From the NCBI RefSeq assembly GCF_028826155.1, contig NZ_JAQGPN010000002.1:62001-126000 (forward strand): a stretch of 64,000 nucleotides of DNA, written 5' to 3'. Below are positions 8,398 through 16,560 of the stretch, piece by piece. The position numbers and the translations under genes were made by a program. Below the pieces are notes generated by a model. That model did not search any database. It was given only the letters and a program-made list of their open reading frames with translations, and was not told the DNA's origin. The DNA comes from Mesorhizobium shangrilense (lineage in GTDB: Bacteria; Pseudomonadota; Alphaproteobacteria; Rhizobiales; Rhizobiaceae). Positions within the stretch are counted from its first letter, which is position 1, and the number at the start of each line of letters is the position of its first letter.

Positions 8398-9003
8398 CTA
8401 GGGTCGTGGCGCTGCCGGAGACGCCGGGGGAGTTGACGGGGCCGCGATGCGGGCGCCGTGCTTCCACCAGATGGTGGCGGTCGTCGCGCCTGTGGTGGTG
8501 TCGCGTCTGATCTCGGCGGGGCCGTCGTCGCGGTGGCGTTTGCCATCGATCCACCAGGCTTCGTAGACGGCGACGCCGGTTTTCGGGTCGCGGTTAAAGT
8601 AGGCTGGTCCTTCGGTGCGATGGGCTTTGCCGTTGATCTTCCAGGCTTCGATGACGGCGATGTCGCCGGCGGCGCTGCGCTGGATGTGCTGGGGTCCGTC
8701 GGCGCGATGCGGCACGCCGTCCTGCCGCCAGTCTTCGAGGTGGACGACGCCGGTGTCGCCGTCGCGGTGGATGATGGCGGGAGCGCCATCGCGATGCAGG
8801 ACGCCGTCCTTTTTCCACTTTTCCAGCGTGATGATGCCGGTTTTCCTGTCGCGGACGACGTCGGTCAGGTACTGGCCGCCGCTGACGACGGTTTCGCGGT
8901 CGTCGTCATTGGTGGGCGGTTCGGCGGCGTGATTGCTCAGGTTGAAGGCGATGGCCAGGAGCGTGCCACCGAAGACTAACGCCGCAATTGCTTTCTTTTG
9001 CAT
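8398..9003 (-). CDS. Secreted YwqK/MORN-like repeat protein
   Basis: The product has 201 residues. A signal peptide or N-terminal anchor is clear (MQKKAIAALVFGGTLLAIAF). At least four repeats of about 29 residues follow, of the form RD-x-x-TG-x-x-x-x-E-x-W-x-x-x-G-x-x-HR-x-DGPA, for example EAWWIDGKRHRDDGPAEIRR. The C-terminus is Pro/Ala-rich and ends in APRP. It converges with the short repeat protein at 7991-8338. The signal peptide suggests that at least this member acts in the periplasm or at the surface. Confidence 0.8.
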   Translation of the reverse strand: MQKKAIAALVFGGTLLAIAFNLSNHAAEPPTNDDDRETVVSGGQYLTDVVRDRKTGIITLEKWKKDGVLHRDGAPAIIHRDGDTGVVHLEDWRQDGVPHRADGPQHIQRSAAGDIAVIEAWKINGKAHRTEGPAYFNRDPKTGVAVYEAWWIDGKRHRDDGPAEIRRDTTTGATTATIWWKHGARIAAPSTPPASPAAPRP

Positions 9004-9026
9004 GATACTTTTTTTCTTCTTTGTTG

Positions 9027-9530
9027 CTACTTGACGATCAGCGTCCGGGCGGAGCGTGACAGATTCTGCGTGTATTCGAGCTCCTGGCGCGTGCGCAGAA
9101 CAAACTCGTGGGCGGTCTGCGCAACGGCGACGACGGAGGCTGCGATCGCGCCGGCGGTGGCGGCGTCGCGAAGGTCGCCGGCCAGTGGAATCCTATCGAG
9201 CTGGTTCATCGGACCTTGTGAGACCATGACCGCAATGTGCCGCGGTGTGCGAGGGTCCTGCAGCTTGTCCTTGCCCCAGTAGCCGGCGAGCTCCGTCGAT
9301 AGAGCGCAGGTGTAGGACGTGTTGTCTTTTTGCAGAGCGAGCGTTGTTGAGAGTTTGGTCGGTCCGCCGTCGTCGATGACGGCATTGTCGAGGTTATCGA
9401 TCTGCCAGCCAGCGGCCTTGAGCGCGATCAGGCTCTGCGCGAAGATCCGGAGGGTGCATGCGTCGTGCTCCTCGCCGGTTAGTTGCGGTTGTTGCGAACG
9501 CCCGAAATAGGCAAAGATGCTGGTAAGCAT
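9027..9530 (-). CDS. Hypothetical protein
   Basis: The product has 167 residues from the ATG at 9530 (GGAG upstream); an in-frame upstream start at 9593 is possible but lacks a good site. The protein begins MLTSIFAYFGRSQQPQLTGE and has an alanine-rich segment near residues 127-141. I do not recognise a domain. It lies head-to-tail with the secreted repeat protein. Confidence 0.65.
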   Translation of the reverse strand: MLTSIFAYFGRSQQPQLTGEEHDACTLRIFAQSLIALKAAGWQIDNLDNAVIDDGGPTKLSTTLALQKDNTSYTCALSTELAGYWGKDKLQDPRTPRHIAVMVSQGPMNQLDRIPLAGDLRDAATAGAIAASVVAVAQTAHEFVLRTRQELEYTQNLSRSARTLIVK

Positions 9531-9815
9531 TGGTCTGCTCCATCCTAGATTGTTGTCTTTGCGAGCCCTTTTATTTTGCTTGGATCTAGGCAATTGCTGT
9601 CCGGTTTCGCAAGTTTATTCTGCAACGTATTGAAATCGTTTCGGTATTGTTAGGCGCTTCTCGCGCCCCATTTGATTGATTATGTGTACTCTTGTGAATT
9701 ATTAATACTCTGGGCGTATATTATACTTGTCGGAATAGTCTCGATAAAGGCAAGTGATCGCCCCGGAACACGGGATGATGAGCGGCAACGAACAGTTTTG
9801 GGGAGAGGAGTCTGA

Positions 9816-10400
9816 ATGAGTTACAGCATCCTGAAGTCGGCGTTCAACGCCAGTGCGCGGGTTGTGGAAGCAGTCGCGTCGTGGCTTGGTTTGGCCACGA
9901 TCGACATCGACCCGGCAACGGCCGCGGTCAACGCGGAGGGGCTGTTCGTCAGGGCCGATCCGGCAACCGGCCTGACGGGCTATTACAACAAGCAAGGGCA
10001 GCTGCATCGCGAGAACGGTCCGGCGCTCGTCGTGCGCGATCCGGTCAGCGGCGTGGTCACTGCCGAAACCTGGTGCCAGAACGGTCGGCCGTGGCGCGAC
10101 GACGGCCCGGCGGAGATCAAGCGCGACGCTGAAACAGGCGTGACGACGTTCGAGGGCTGGTGGCAAGGCGGCAAGCCGCAGCGTCTCGATGGTCCCGCGG
10201 AGATCACGCGCGACGCCAAGACAGGCGTGGCGACCTACGAGGCGTGGCGGAAAGACGGCCAGCCGCACCGCGATGGCGGGCCGGCGCTGACCGTGCGCGA
10301 CGCCGACACCGGCGTCGCCACGCGCGAGGAATACTGGCAGGACGGCGAGCAGGTTGCTCAACGCCCGGCGCGATCCTTCGGAGGCGGGCCGAAGCCGTAG
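9816..10400 (+). CDS. YwqK/MORN-like repeat protein
   Basis: The product has 194 residues behind GGGGAGAGGAG. After a 45-residue leader there are five repeats of about 29 residues containing a D-x-x-TG core, a W or Y, and a HRE/RDD-GPA turn, for example YEAWRKDGQPHRDGGPAL. No signal peptide is obvious. It ends in GGGPKP, similar to the tails of other members. The upstream 220 bases are AT-rich and probably hold its promoter. Confidence 0.8.
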   Translation: MSYSILKSAFNASARVVEAVASWLGLATIDIDPATAAVNAEGLFVRADPATGLTGYYNKQGQLHRENGPALVVRDPVSGVVTAETWCQNGRPWRDDGPAEIKRDAETGVTTFEGWWQGGKPQRLDGPAEITRDAKTGVATYEAWRKDGQPHRDGGPALTVRDADTGVATREEYWQDGEQVAQRPARSFGGGPKP

Positions 10401-10507
10401 TGGATCGGCGAAGCGTTCTGGTTCTGGGTGTTGTTGTTTATGAGCGCGGGCTTAGCGCGGCGTGATGACGCCGGCGTCGGTGATCGCTGACGTCTGGTCG
10501 GGAGAGC

Positions 10508-11392
10508 TCATTGTGGGGGTTCTGAGCGTGGCGCGGAGCGTGCGGCGATGACCTCGGTCAGCCGCGCGACAATGAGCGCGGCGGCCTCGTTGGTGCTGGT
10601 GTTGTGTGCGGTTTCGAGCAGGGCGATGCCGGCCTTGCGGACGGCAAGCAGCTTGACCTCGTTGCGGAGGATGCTTTCGCGTTCGCTTTGCGGGGAGGCG
10701 CGGCCGATGTGGCCGCGGCCCTGGTGCTCGATGACCAGAACCGGCCAGCCGTAATTGTCGCAGATAACCAGATCCGGGCGCTTGGTGTTGAGCGCCTTGT
10801 AGACGGCGTAACAGCTGTCGCAGCGGCGCCTGAGCGCGCGGTTGCGGCCGTAGCTGCAGGCCATGCATTGCGTCGTCAGCAGTTCGCCGAGCGAGGGCTG
10901 GGCATGGACATGCCAGCGGCGGGTGCTTGGCTTGAGGATGTCGAGGGCGGCGAGCGCGCCGAGAAAGATCTGGCTTTCGCCTTTGTTCATGATCCGCTGC
11001 GGCGCCAGGGTGTCGCATGCGGTGATGCGGGCAAGCTCGTCGGCGTAGAGTTGCTCGTAAGGCGAGGCGGGCCGGTCGGAAGGGGCGGGGACGCTGGCCG
11101 GGATTTCGGCTGCAGAGGTCGATCCAGGGGCGAAGCGGACGAACGGGTCGGTCGCCTGCACAACCGCCGGGGGCGGCGGTTTCTTCAGCCAGTGCCAGGC
11201 GATGGCGGCGAGGCAGAAGGTGGCGATGGCGGCGAGGCAGAGCGTGGCGATCGCGGCGGCGAAGGGATTCGCCGCGATGAGGTCGAAGATGACGGCGGCG
11301 ACGCCGAGCAGGACGAACAGCAGGACGAGAATGCGCCCCGGTCCTTTGTCGCGTGCGGCGTGCCGCCTTGAGGTGGGGCGGCGGTTGGTCAT
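10508..11392 (-). CDS. Membrane-anchored DUF2726-type nuclease-like protein
   Basis: The product has 294 residues from the ATG at 11392; an in-frame ATG at 11434 has no ribosome site. Two hydrophobic segments occupy about residues 18-68. The C-terminal domain has the DUF2726 pattern: a conserved Glu in KGESQIFLGAL, a Cys cluster (CMAC and CDSC) that could bind metal, then KRPDLVICDN and PVLVIEHQGRGH, the core of a PD-(D/E)xK-like fold. A nuclease role is inferred from fold only. The final residues are Ala/Arg-rich. Confidence 0.7.
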   Translation of the reverse strand: MTNRRPTSRRHAARDKGPGRILVLLFVLLGVAAVIFDLIAANPFAAAIATLCLAAIATFCLAAIAWHWLKKPPPPAVVQATDPFVRFAPGSTSAAEIPASVPAPSDRPASPYEQLYADELARITACDTLAPQRIMNKGESQIFLGALAALDILKPSTRRWHVHAQPSLGELLTTQCMACSYGRNRALRRRCDSCYAVYKALNTKRPDLVICDNYGWPVLVIEHQGRGHIGRASPQSERESILRNEVKLLAVRKAGIALLETAHNTSTNEAAALIVARLTEVIAARSAPRSEPPQ

Positions 11393-11531
11393 TTGGAATG
11401 ATAGGTCACCTTTGGCAGGGGTGGCCAGCATCATTCAAGTATTACTTAGACTTACGGAAACTGTTTGCGTGTATTTCTATGTAATGATATGTCATTAATC
11501 GTATGAATTAGCATTTTGAGGAGGAACGACT

Positions 11532-11738
11532 ATGGCGCCGAAGCAAGACGATGGCGGAAATATGGGCAAATCATTTGATGCGGCAGCGGGCGGCAAGCCC
11601 GATCCGGAGATGGTGAAGCGGGCTGAGCAGTTTGTGGCGGATGCGTTGCGACAAGCCGAGGCCATGGCCCCTTATTTGAAAAACGTGCCCCCGGCGCTGG
11701 AAAGCCTGTGCGCAACCAAGAAAAAACTCGGACTGTAA
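11532..11738 (+). CDS. Small protein, first member of a tandem family
   Basis: The product has 68 residues behind GAGGAGGAACG. The C-terminal part (YLKNVPPALESLCATKKKLG) shares the VP...LC end seen in the next three genes. The gaps between the four genes are only 7-11 bases, so one operon is likely. No recognised domain. Confidence 0.65.
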   Translation: MAPKQDDGGNMGKSFDAAAGGKPDPEMVKRAEQFVADALRQAEAMAPYLKNVPPALESLCATKKKLGL

Positions 11739-11745
11739 GGAGACG

Positions 11746-12090
11746 ATGAGGACGCCAGCATTGGAACAAGCGGGAAGCATTGCGAAATCGTTCGCCGACG
11801 CAATCGAGGCTGAAACCAAGAACGACCCCGGCAAGGTGTTCGACCTGCTGGCGCAGGCGACGGACGAGGAGCTGATGCGCGTCCTGGGCGCGCAGCTGCC
11901 GAAAGCGGGCGCGAGTGTGGCGGATGTGGCCGTCAGCCAGCTGTTTGCGGCCAACACGTATGCCGAGGTGGCCGGCCGGGCAGGCCTGTCCGGCGCGCTC
12001 CAGGCCTATGTGCCGTCGACGCCGCGATCGGCCGAAGTGCAGGCGGAGCTGAAGTGCCGAGCCCCGGCCTTTGCAACATTGTGCAGATAG
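11746..12090 (+). CDS. Tandem-family small protein, member 2
   Basis: The product has 114 residues with an N-terminal helix pair (SIAKSFADAIEAETKNDPGK). It ends in the family signature YVPSTPRSAEVQ, then RAPAFATLC. The signature recurs in the two genes that follow. No signal peptide or membrane segment. The cytoplasmic location is inferred. The upstream gene ends 7 bases before. Confidence 0.7.
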   Translation: MRTPALEQAGSIAKSFADAIEAETKNDPGKVFDLLAQATDEELMRVLGAQLPKAGASVADVAVSQLFAANTYAEVAGRAGLSGALQAYVPSTPRSAEVQAELKCRAPAFATLCR

Positions 12091-12101
12091 GAGGGAGGGT
12101 C

Positions 12102-12452
12102 ATGTCGACGCGGAGGGACGTAAAACAGCTGTGCAAGGCATTCGTCGGGGCGATGGAGTGCGACCTGCTGCGGCATATGGAGATGCACGAAGAGGAGAGG
12201 AAGAAGACGACGCAGTTCCGGTTCATGGGGCGCGTGTCGCAATCGGACCTGTATGCGCTCACGGGCTTTGGAGTGACGCGATTCTGCTTTGATACTGGCT
12301 ATGTGCGCAATGCCGAGATGTACGCGACGATGGCCGAACGCGAGGGCGCGTTGGCCAATCTTCGACAGTACGTTCCGGCGACGCCGCCGTCGGCCGCGAT
12401 GCAGGCGGAGTTTGCGCGTCGGGCGCCGACCTTCACGAAACTCTGCCTGTGA
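12102..12452 (+). CDS. Tandem-family small protein, member 3
   Basis: The product has 116 residues; the start at 12102 sits behind GGAGGGAGGG. The N-terminal part is basic and rich in Glu/Lys (MEMHEEERKKTTQFRF). It ends in YVPATPPSAAMQ, then RRAPTFTKLCL, clearly paralogous to the preceding gene. It also contains the VRNAEMYATMAEREG block, comparable to AANTYAEVAGRAG of member 2. Confidence 0.7.
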   Translation: MSTRRDVKQLCKAFVGAMECDLLRHMEMHEEERKKTTQFRFMGRVSQSDLYALTGFGVTRFCFDTGYVRNAEMYATMAEREGALANLRQYVPATPPSAAMQAEFARRAPTFTKLCL

Positions 12453-12460
12453 GGACGCCA

Positions 12461-12949
12461 ATGACAGTCACATCGAAACAGATTCAAAGCATCGCGCGGT
12501 CGTTTATCGAGGCCGTCAATGACGGGTTCGCGCCGGAGGCTGAAAGTGCGGCACTGGTCGATCAGCTGAGCGACGAGCAGGCCGAGGAGCTGGTGGACGC
12601 CATGGAGGCCGAAGGGCTGCTGGGCGATGTCAGCCTACGGGAGTTACGGGAGGGGCCGCCCAGTCGCGACGAGGAAGACCTCTTCATGGCCGAGGTCTAT
12701 GCGAAGGTGGTGGAGAACGCCGGCCGAAGCGCCGAGTTCAAGAAGTTCGTGCCCGCCGACGCGCACGCCGGAAATGCAGGCGGTGCTGAAGGCGAAGGCC
12801 CCTGCCTTCGCGAGACTCTGTCTTTAAGCCGATTGCGAAAGTCATCTGCATGCCAACCTATTTCATTGCCATTGGGCGCGACGACAATCAGGCCGCGCAG
12901 GATCGGTCCTCTTACCTGGAATCGCGTTTGGCTGCGGGCGTTGCCGTGA
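12461..12949 (+). CDS. Tandem-family protein, member 4, frameshifted C-terminus
   Basis: The start at 12461 gives MTVTSKQIQSIARSFIEAVN, paralogous to member 2. The frame diverges after KKFVPADA at about 12760. The expected end (TPEMQAVLKAKAPAFARLCL) is encoded in the +1 frame and stops at 12827. A two-base deletion in the CG run near 12760 restores the family length exactly. As written, the protein runs on to 12949 with unrelated sequence and overlaps the next gene by 100 bases. Either a recent frameshift or, less likely, a slippage site. Confidence 0.6.
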   Translation: MTVTSKQIQSIARSFIEAVNDGFAPEAESAALVDQLSDEQAEELVDAMEAEGLLGDVSLRELREGPPSRDEEDLFMAEVYAKVVENAGRSAEFKKFVPADAHAGNAGGAEGEGPCLRETLSLSRLRKSSACQPISLPLGATTIRPRRIGPLTWNRVWLRALP

Positions 12950-13158
12950 AGGCCCGCCTTGAAGCCTTTCTGGCCGAAAATGGCTTGTCGCGTAGCGTGG
13001 AACATCTGGATGAACCGCAGAGGATGGGCGTGCTGCGGATTCTCTGCTCTCCGGATGTCGCCAGGAAGATCGAGGAAGCCGGCATTCCCGGCATCGACTT
13101 CATCGTGAAGGATTTCAGTGTCGCCGTTCGTCGTGGCCACCTGCCTTCGCCGGGATGA
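12850..13158 (+). CDS. Hypothetical protein
   Basis: The product has 102 residues and begins MPTYFIAIGRDDNQAAQDRS. It is a mixed alpha/beta sequence with no signal peptide. It overlaps the start of the next gene by 4 bases, so the pair is probably co-translated. No family recognised. Confidence 0.55.
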   Translation: MPTYFIAIGRDDNQAAQDRSSYLESRLAAGVAVKARLEAFLAENGLSRSVEHLDEPQRMGVLRILCSPDVARKIEEAGIPGIDFIVKDFSVAVRRGHLPSPG

Positions 13159-13670
13159 ATGTGATGGGTGCTGGCATGCAGGGAACGGTCAACGGAGGAC
13201 GGATCGGAAACTGGGCTTTTTACGCGCTGATGCTGAGTTTGCCGGTGTATGCGCTGATCTTGACCAACAAGTTTCTGGGTGACGATGCGGTGAAGGTCTA
13301 TGCCGCCAATAGCGCAAGGCTGGCGGAGCCCGGCAGGAGCTTTCAACTGGTCGATCCGCATACCGTGGAGGAGGGTGGGGGCTGGAAGACCGCCGAAGCC
13401 TTCAACTTCGAATCGAGGCGCGTGCTCGGTCACCATTGGTTCGGGACGAGGATGGTCGATGTGGTCATTCCGTTCGAGGCGTACGCAGATCCGGGCAAGA
13501 TCGAAGAGGCCCGCGCTGCCGGCTGCCGGATCGCGGTTCAGGTGAAGGCGGCGTTGGCGGATTACGATTTCGGCGTTTACGCGTTTGCCAACGAATTGCA
13601 GGTCTCGAAGGAGATGCAGGCGCGGGCTGACGGATTCCAGCAGGCATACTGTCCGGCCTATCGCCCTTGA
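13155..13670 (+). CDS. Hypothetical membrane-anchored protein
   Basis: The product has 171 residues. A hydrophobic segment at about residues 20-40 (WAFYALMLSLPVYALIL) is followed by a soluble domain with several aromatic residues and two cysteines. The topology suggests a periplasmic domain anchored at the N-terminus. The start overlaps the preceding stop. Later in-frame ATGs at codons 4 and 8 are alternative starts. Function unknown. Confidence 0.6.
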   Translation: MNVMGAGMQGTVNGGRIGNWAFYALMLSLPVYALILTNKFLGDDAVKVYAANSARLAEPGRSFQLVDPHTVEEGGGWKTAEAFNFESRRVLGHHWFGTRMVDVVIPFEAYADPGKIEEARAAGCRIAVQVKAALADYDFGVYAFANELQVSKEMQARADGFQQAYCPAYRP

Positions 13671-13809
13671 CGGGTCCGAGGGTCGTTATTGCGCCTGTCT
13701 ATCTTCCAATTGAGTCAAGGCTCTAGTTTCGGTCTTGCCTATTTTATGGAAATTCCCGGCGTTTGCAGGCATACTGTTGTTGAACAATATTTGCCGGGAG
13801 GCTTTTTTT

Positions 13810-14007
13810 ATGACGGAACAGCTTGAAGACACCTCTAAACCTTCGCGTCTGGCCGTGGCTTTTGGCCAGGCGGCCCCCTATGCGGTTTGCGCCGGCCTGA
13901 TGGGCGTCGGGGCGGCTGTCGGCATCGCGCCGGTGGCGCCCACGGCGGCCGCCGTCAGCGCCGTTGTGGTGGCGGGCGTGAGCTTCGTGCAGGGGTACAG
14001 GCGTTAG
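13810..14007 (+). CDS. Small hydrophobic membrane protein
   Basis: The product has 65 residues behind GGGAGG. After a 17-residue polar leader it is almost entirely hydrophobic, Ala/Val/Gly-rich (AAPYAVCAGLMGVGAAVGIA), and ends in a basic GYRR. It could form two short transmembrane helices, like small stress-response or holin-like proteins; no family is recognised. Confidence 0.6.
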   Translation: MTEQLEDTSKPSRLAVAFGQAAPYAVCAGLMGVGAAVGIAPVAPTAAAVSAVVVAGVSFVQGYRR

Positions 14008-14116
14008 ACGGCTCTTTTTCTTCCCATCCGACCTTGTCAGCACGTCCTCGCGAGAGGGGTGCTGATTTTTTTGGCTGAAAGTCTTTCTGCGCGTTCGGCC
14101 TCATCAGTCTTTTTCT

Positions 14117-14135
14117 AATGTATTAAGAATACATT
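14117..14135. promoter_or_regulatory. 8-bp-arm palindrome upstream of 14217
   Basis: AATGTATT and AATACATT flank AAG in an AT-rich region about 80 bases before the next start. A possible operator; no regulator is identified. Confidence 0.35.
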
Positions 14136-14216
14136 GGATTTTATGCATTGTTCAGTCACCCTTAAACTTTCATGTGTAATCTTGGCAATATTGTTCAACT
14201 TTAAGAAGGGGACTTT

Positions 14217-14690
14217 ATGTCGATACACGCAAATCCTGAAGACATTGTCGATAATCTGAGAGCCATGGGCTACAGCGCAAATCACTACACGCGCGAAGCC
14301 GACGGCGACAAGCGGCCGATCAACGCCGTCTACATCAATGCGGGAACCAGCCGGGTGAAGGCCTATCTCGACCTGATGGGCGAGACGCCGGCGTTCAAGG
14401 TGTGGACCGAGTACGAGGAGGGCTACAAGCCGCGCCACGGCGAGCCGCTGCATGGCGCCGAGCTGGTGCGCTACAACGTCCATGAGCGCGAGCGGGTGCG
14501 CGCCGACCTGACCCCGGCGGCGCTGGCTGCCTACGCGGTGGCGGCGGACGGCGGCGACCTGCAGGCTCTGCAGAGCGCCTTCGGGCTGGCGCCGTGCCAT
14601 GATCGCTACAAGGCGAAGGGGCCGAAGGAAGAGGTGGCGGCGGAAGCGCAAGGCCCTGCGGCTGCGCCGGCGGCCGCGCCCGGCATGTAA
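14217..14690 (+). CDS. Hypothetical protein with Ala/Pro-rich tail
   Basis: The product has 157 residues behind AAGAAGGGG. The N-terminal 120 residues look like a compact alpha/beta domain (MSIHANPEDIVDNLRAMGYS at its start). The last 25 residues are low-complexity Ala/Pro. Similar proteins recur on rhizobial plasmids as far as I can judge, but I cannot name a family. Confidence 0.65.
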   Translation: MSIHANPEDIVDNLRAMGYSANHYTREADGDKRPINAVYINAGTSRVKAYLDLMGETPAFKVWTEYEEGYKPRHGEPLHGAELVRYNVHERERVRADLTPAALAAYAVAADGGDLQALQSAFGLAPCHDRYKAKGPKEEVAAEAQGPAAAPAAAPGM

Positions 14691-14785
14691 CGCGCTCGGG
14701 CGGCTTCCCGGCGACGGGGGCCGCCCGGAGGCGGCGGGCGTTGCAATGGGTTGCGCCCAAAATTTTATGGCACGGGGTTGAGCTG

Positions 14786-14974
14786 ATGGCCGAGCATACC
14801 GACCGTACCGTTTACCCGACGAGCGCCTTGGCTGCACAGGCCGCGTTCAACCACGTTGCCAAAGAAGGTCGGGACACGTTTCGCATGGACGAGAAAGAGA
14901 TCGCGGTGCTGCCGACCGAGGGCGGTTACTGTGTCCAGCTTTGGCAGCGCAAGGTCGGCCACAGTTATCTGTGA
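14786..14974 (+). CDS. Small hypothetical protein
   Basis: The product has 62 residues from the ATG at 14786; an upstream start at 14741 is in frame. It has a basic helix (AFNHVAKEGRDTFRMDEKEI) and ends in LWQRKVGHSYL. The ribosome site is weak (GGGGTTGAG). No domain recognised. Confidence 0.5.
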   Translation: MAEHTDRTVYPTSALAAQAAFNHVAKEGRDTFRMDEKEIAVLPTEGGYCVQLWQRKVGHSYL

Positions 14975-15040
14975 CGTCGCGTGGGGAGCGGCCGCGGGCA
15001 GGTGGTCTGCGGGCGTTGTCGGTCGGATTGGCTGGCGTTG

Positions 15041-15343
15041 TCAGAGATCGCGGGCCGGGGCAAAGAACATGCCGAAGCCGTTCTGGCGAAGATGGTCGGT
15101 GGCGGCGGTGGCCTTGTCGCCGGTCTTTTGCTCGCACTCTTGCGTTGTGATTTGCACACCGAACGGGTTGAAGGTGACGATGCCGCCGGGGCCGCCCAGC
15201 AGATAGTGTTCGCTGGACTGCTTGACCTGGTGTCGCATCTCCTCGAGCACGCATTCGTCAGCCTTTGACAGTTGCGGCGATTGCGCATTTGCCGTGCCGC
15301 AAAGAAACGCCGACAACGCAATGCATGATAAAGATCTGTTCAT
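15041..15343 (-). CDS. Small secreted protein, C-E-x-KTG-x-K family
   Basis: The product has 100 residues; the ATG at 15343 follows GGGGAATAACG. A signal peptide with an AxA-type site is clear (MNRSLSCIALSAFLCGTANA). The mature part has a Cys near its start (ADECVLEEM) and another in TQECEQKTGDKATAATDHLR, suggesting one disulfide. The gene remnant at about 26.4-26.6 kb encodes a matching C-E-x-KTG-x-K motif. Function unknown; periplasmic location is inferred. Confidence 0.7.
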   Translation of the reverse strand: MNRSLSCIALSAFLCGTANAQSPQLSKADECVLEEMRHQVKQSSEHYLLGGPGGIVTFNPFGVQITTQECEQKTGDKATAATDHLRQNGFGMFFAPARDL

Positions 15344-15503
15344 CGTTATTCCCCTTCTTGTTGAAGCCACGTTAGTACACGATCGGCCTTTCTTTAGTCA
15401 AATTTTACCGTTTTTCTTTGATTAAGCTATTAGCGACTGCCGCTGTGCTTTGATCCGCGTTAACAACAGGCCGCTCGGCGAGGGTGACTGGAGGGCTTTG
15501 TCC

Positions 15504-15959
15504 ATGATCCACATGGGGAAGAAAGCGCTGGCGATCGCAGCGGTCGTGCTGTTCGGCCTGGAGGCGCAGGCCGGGAGCCAGGAGGGCCAGTGGGACGGAC
15601 CGGGCAGGGCCGCGCTGAAGGCGTTCGTGGCGGCGCAGAAGGGCTGGCTCGATCTGCCGACGCCGATCGCCTTCTATGGTGACTTCACCGGCGACGGCGG
15701 CGAGGATGCCGTGGTCTTCGTCTATAGCGACATCGCGGGGGCGGCCGGCAATTTCGACCTGAAGGTCGCGCTGTTTGCGGGCGCCGATGGAGCGTATCGC
15801 TTCCTGGGCTATGCGTCGGAGGTCTACGGGGTGGAGCCGCGCGACGCGGCGTTCTCCAAGGGCCTGGTCGAGATCACCACGACGATGCCGCAGCCGGGCG
15901 ATCCGCGCTGCTGCCCGACCGGGTCGCAACGCTACGCCATTGTCACCCCGTCGGAGTGA
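15504..15959 (+). CDS. Secreted hypothetical protein
   Basis: The product has 151 residues. The start at 15504 sits 8 bases after GGAGGG; ATG at 15513 is an alternative. A signal peptide is evident (KKALAIAAVVLFGLEAQAG). The mature part contains YGDFTGDGGEDAVVFVYSD, an FG-GAP or calcium-loop-like D-x-D-x-D pattern, and a CC pair near the C-terminus (DPRCCPTGSQ). Such short proteins are common in rhizobia, with unknown function. Confidence 0.7.
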   Translation: MIHMGKKALAIAAVVLFGLEAQAGSQEGQWDGPGRAALKAFVAAQKGWLDLPTPIAFYGDFTGDGGEDAVVFVYSDIAGAAGNFDLKVALFAGADGAYRFLGYASEVYGVEPRDAAFSKGLVEITTTMPQPGDPRCCPTGSQRYAIVTPSE

Positions 15960-16340
15960 GGCGGGGGGAGGCCGCCGCGGGGCGGCAGGGAAGCCCCGGA
16001 CCTCGGCGAACGGACGGGACGAGATTGGGGCCGTCGAGGCTGCACCGCCAGGGTCGCGGGCGCCGGGGTTGTTCAGGGTTGCTGGCGGAAGGGCCTGGCT
16101 GGTCTGCGGGCATTGCCGGTCAGCCCGTGACATCCGCTGCGTGAATGGTTGTGTGGCGTCGAAGGCGCCGTGTCACCGGTTTTTCCTGTTGACGTTTTTG
16201 TTCTGAAGCTACGCGAACGCCAAGGGGGCAAGCGTGAAGCTCCTCCTCTGACGTTGCGGCCCGCGGGGCGGGTGCTGGGGGGCGTTACGCGTGGGTGCTG
16301 TCCTCACAAACGCAACATAAAAAAACAGGAGGACACGACA
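15960..16340. other. Non-coding stretch
   Basis: About 380 bases with no supportable gene. The GC-rich half near 15961-15990 can fold locally; the last 60 bases are richer in A and carry the AGGAGGAC ribosome site of the next gene. Confidence 0.4.
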
Positions 16341-16517
16341 ATGACGACACACAAATTCAGCATCGGCCGCCAGGGCGCCCTGCAAGCCCGGTTCCAGCAG
16401 GCCACCAGCAACCTGAGCGTCGCCCTGCTCGAGGTGCGCGACCTGGCCGCGCAGCTCGAGGCCGAGGAATACCTCGCCCGGCTGTTCGGCGAGGTCCGGG
16501 GGATCCGGCCGCAATAG
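16341..16517 (+). CDS. 58-residue helical protein
   Basis: The ATG at 16341 follows AGGAGGAC. The product is helical, with a heptad-like run (LLEVRDLAAQLEAEEYLARL). It may dimerise. No family recognised; the ribosome site and composition support a real gene. Confidence 0.6.
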   Translation: MTTHKFSIGRQGALQARFQQATSNLSVALLEVRDLAAQLEAEEYLARLFGEVRGIRPQ

Positions 16518-16560
16518 CGGCCGTCCCTTTCCCCTTTCCGGGTAGCCCGGCGTGCCCGCG

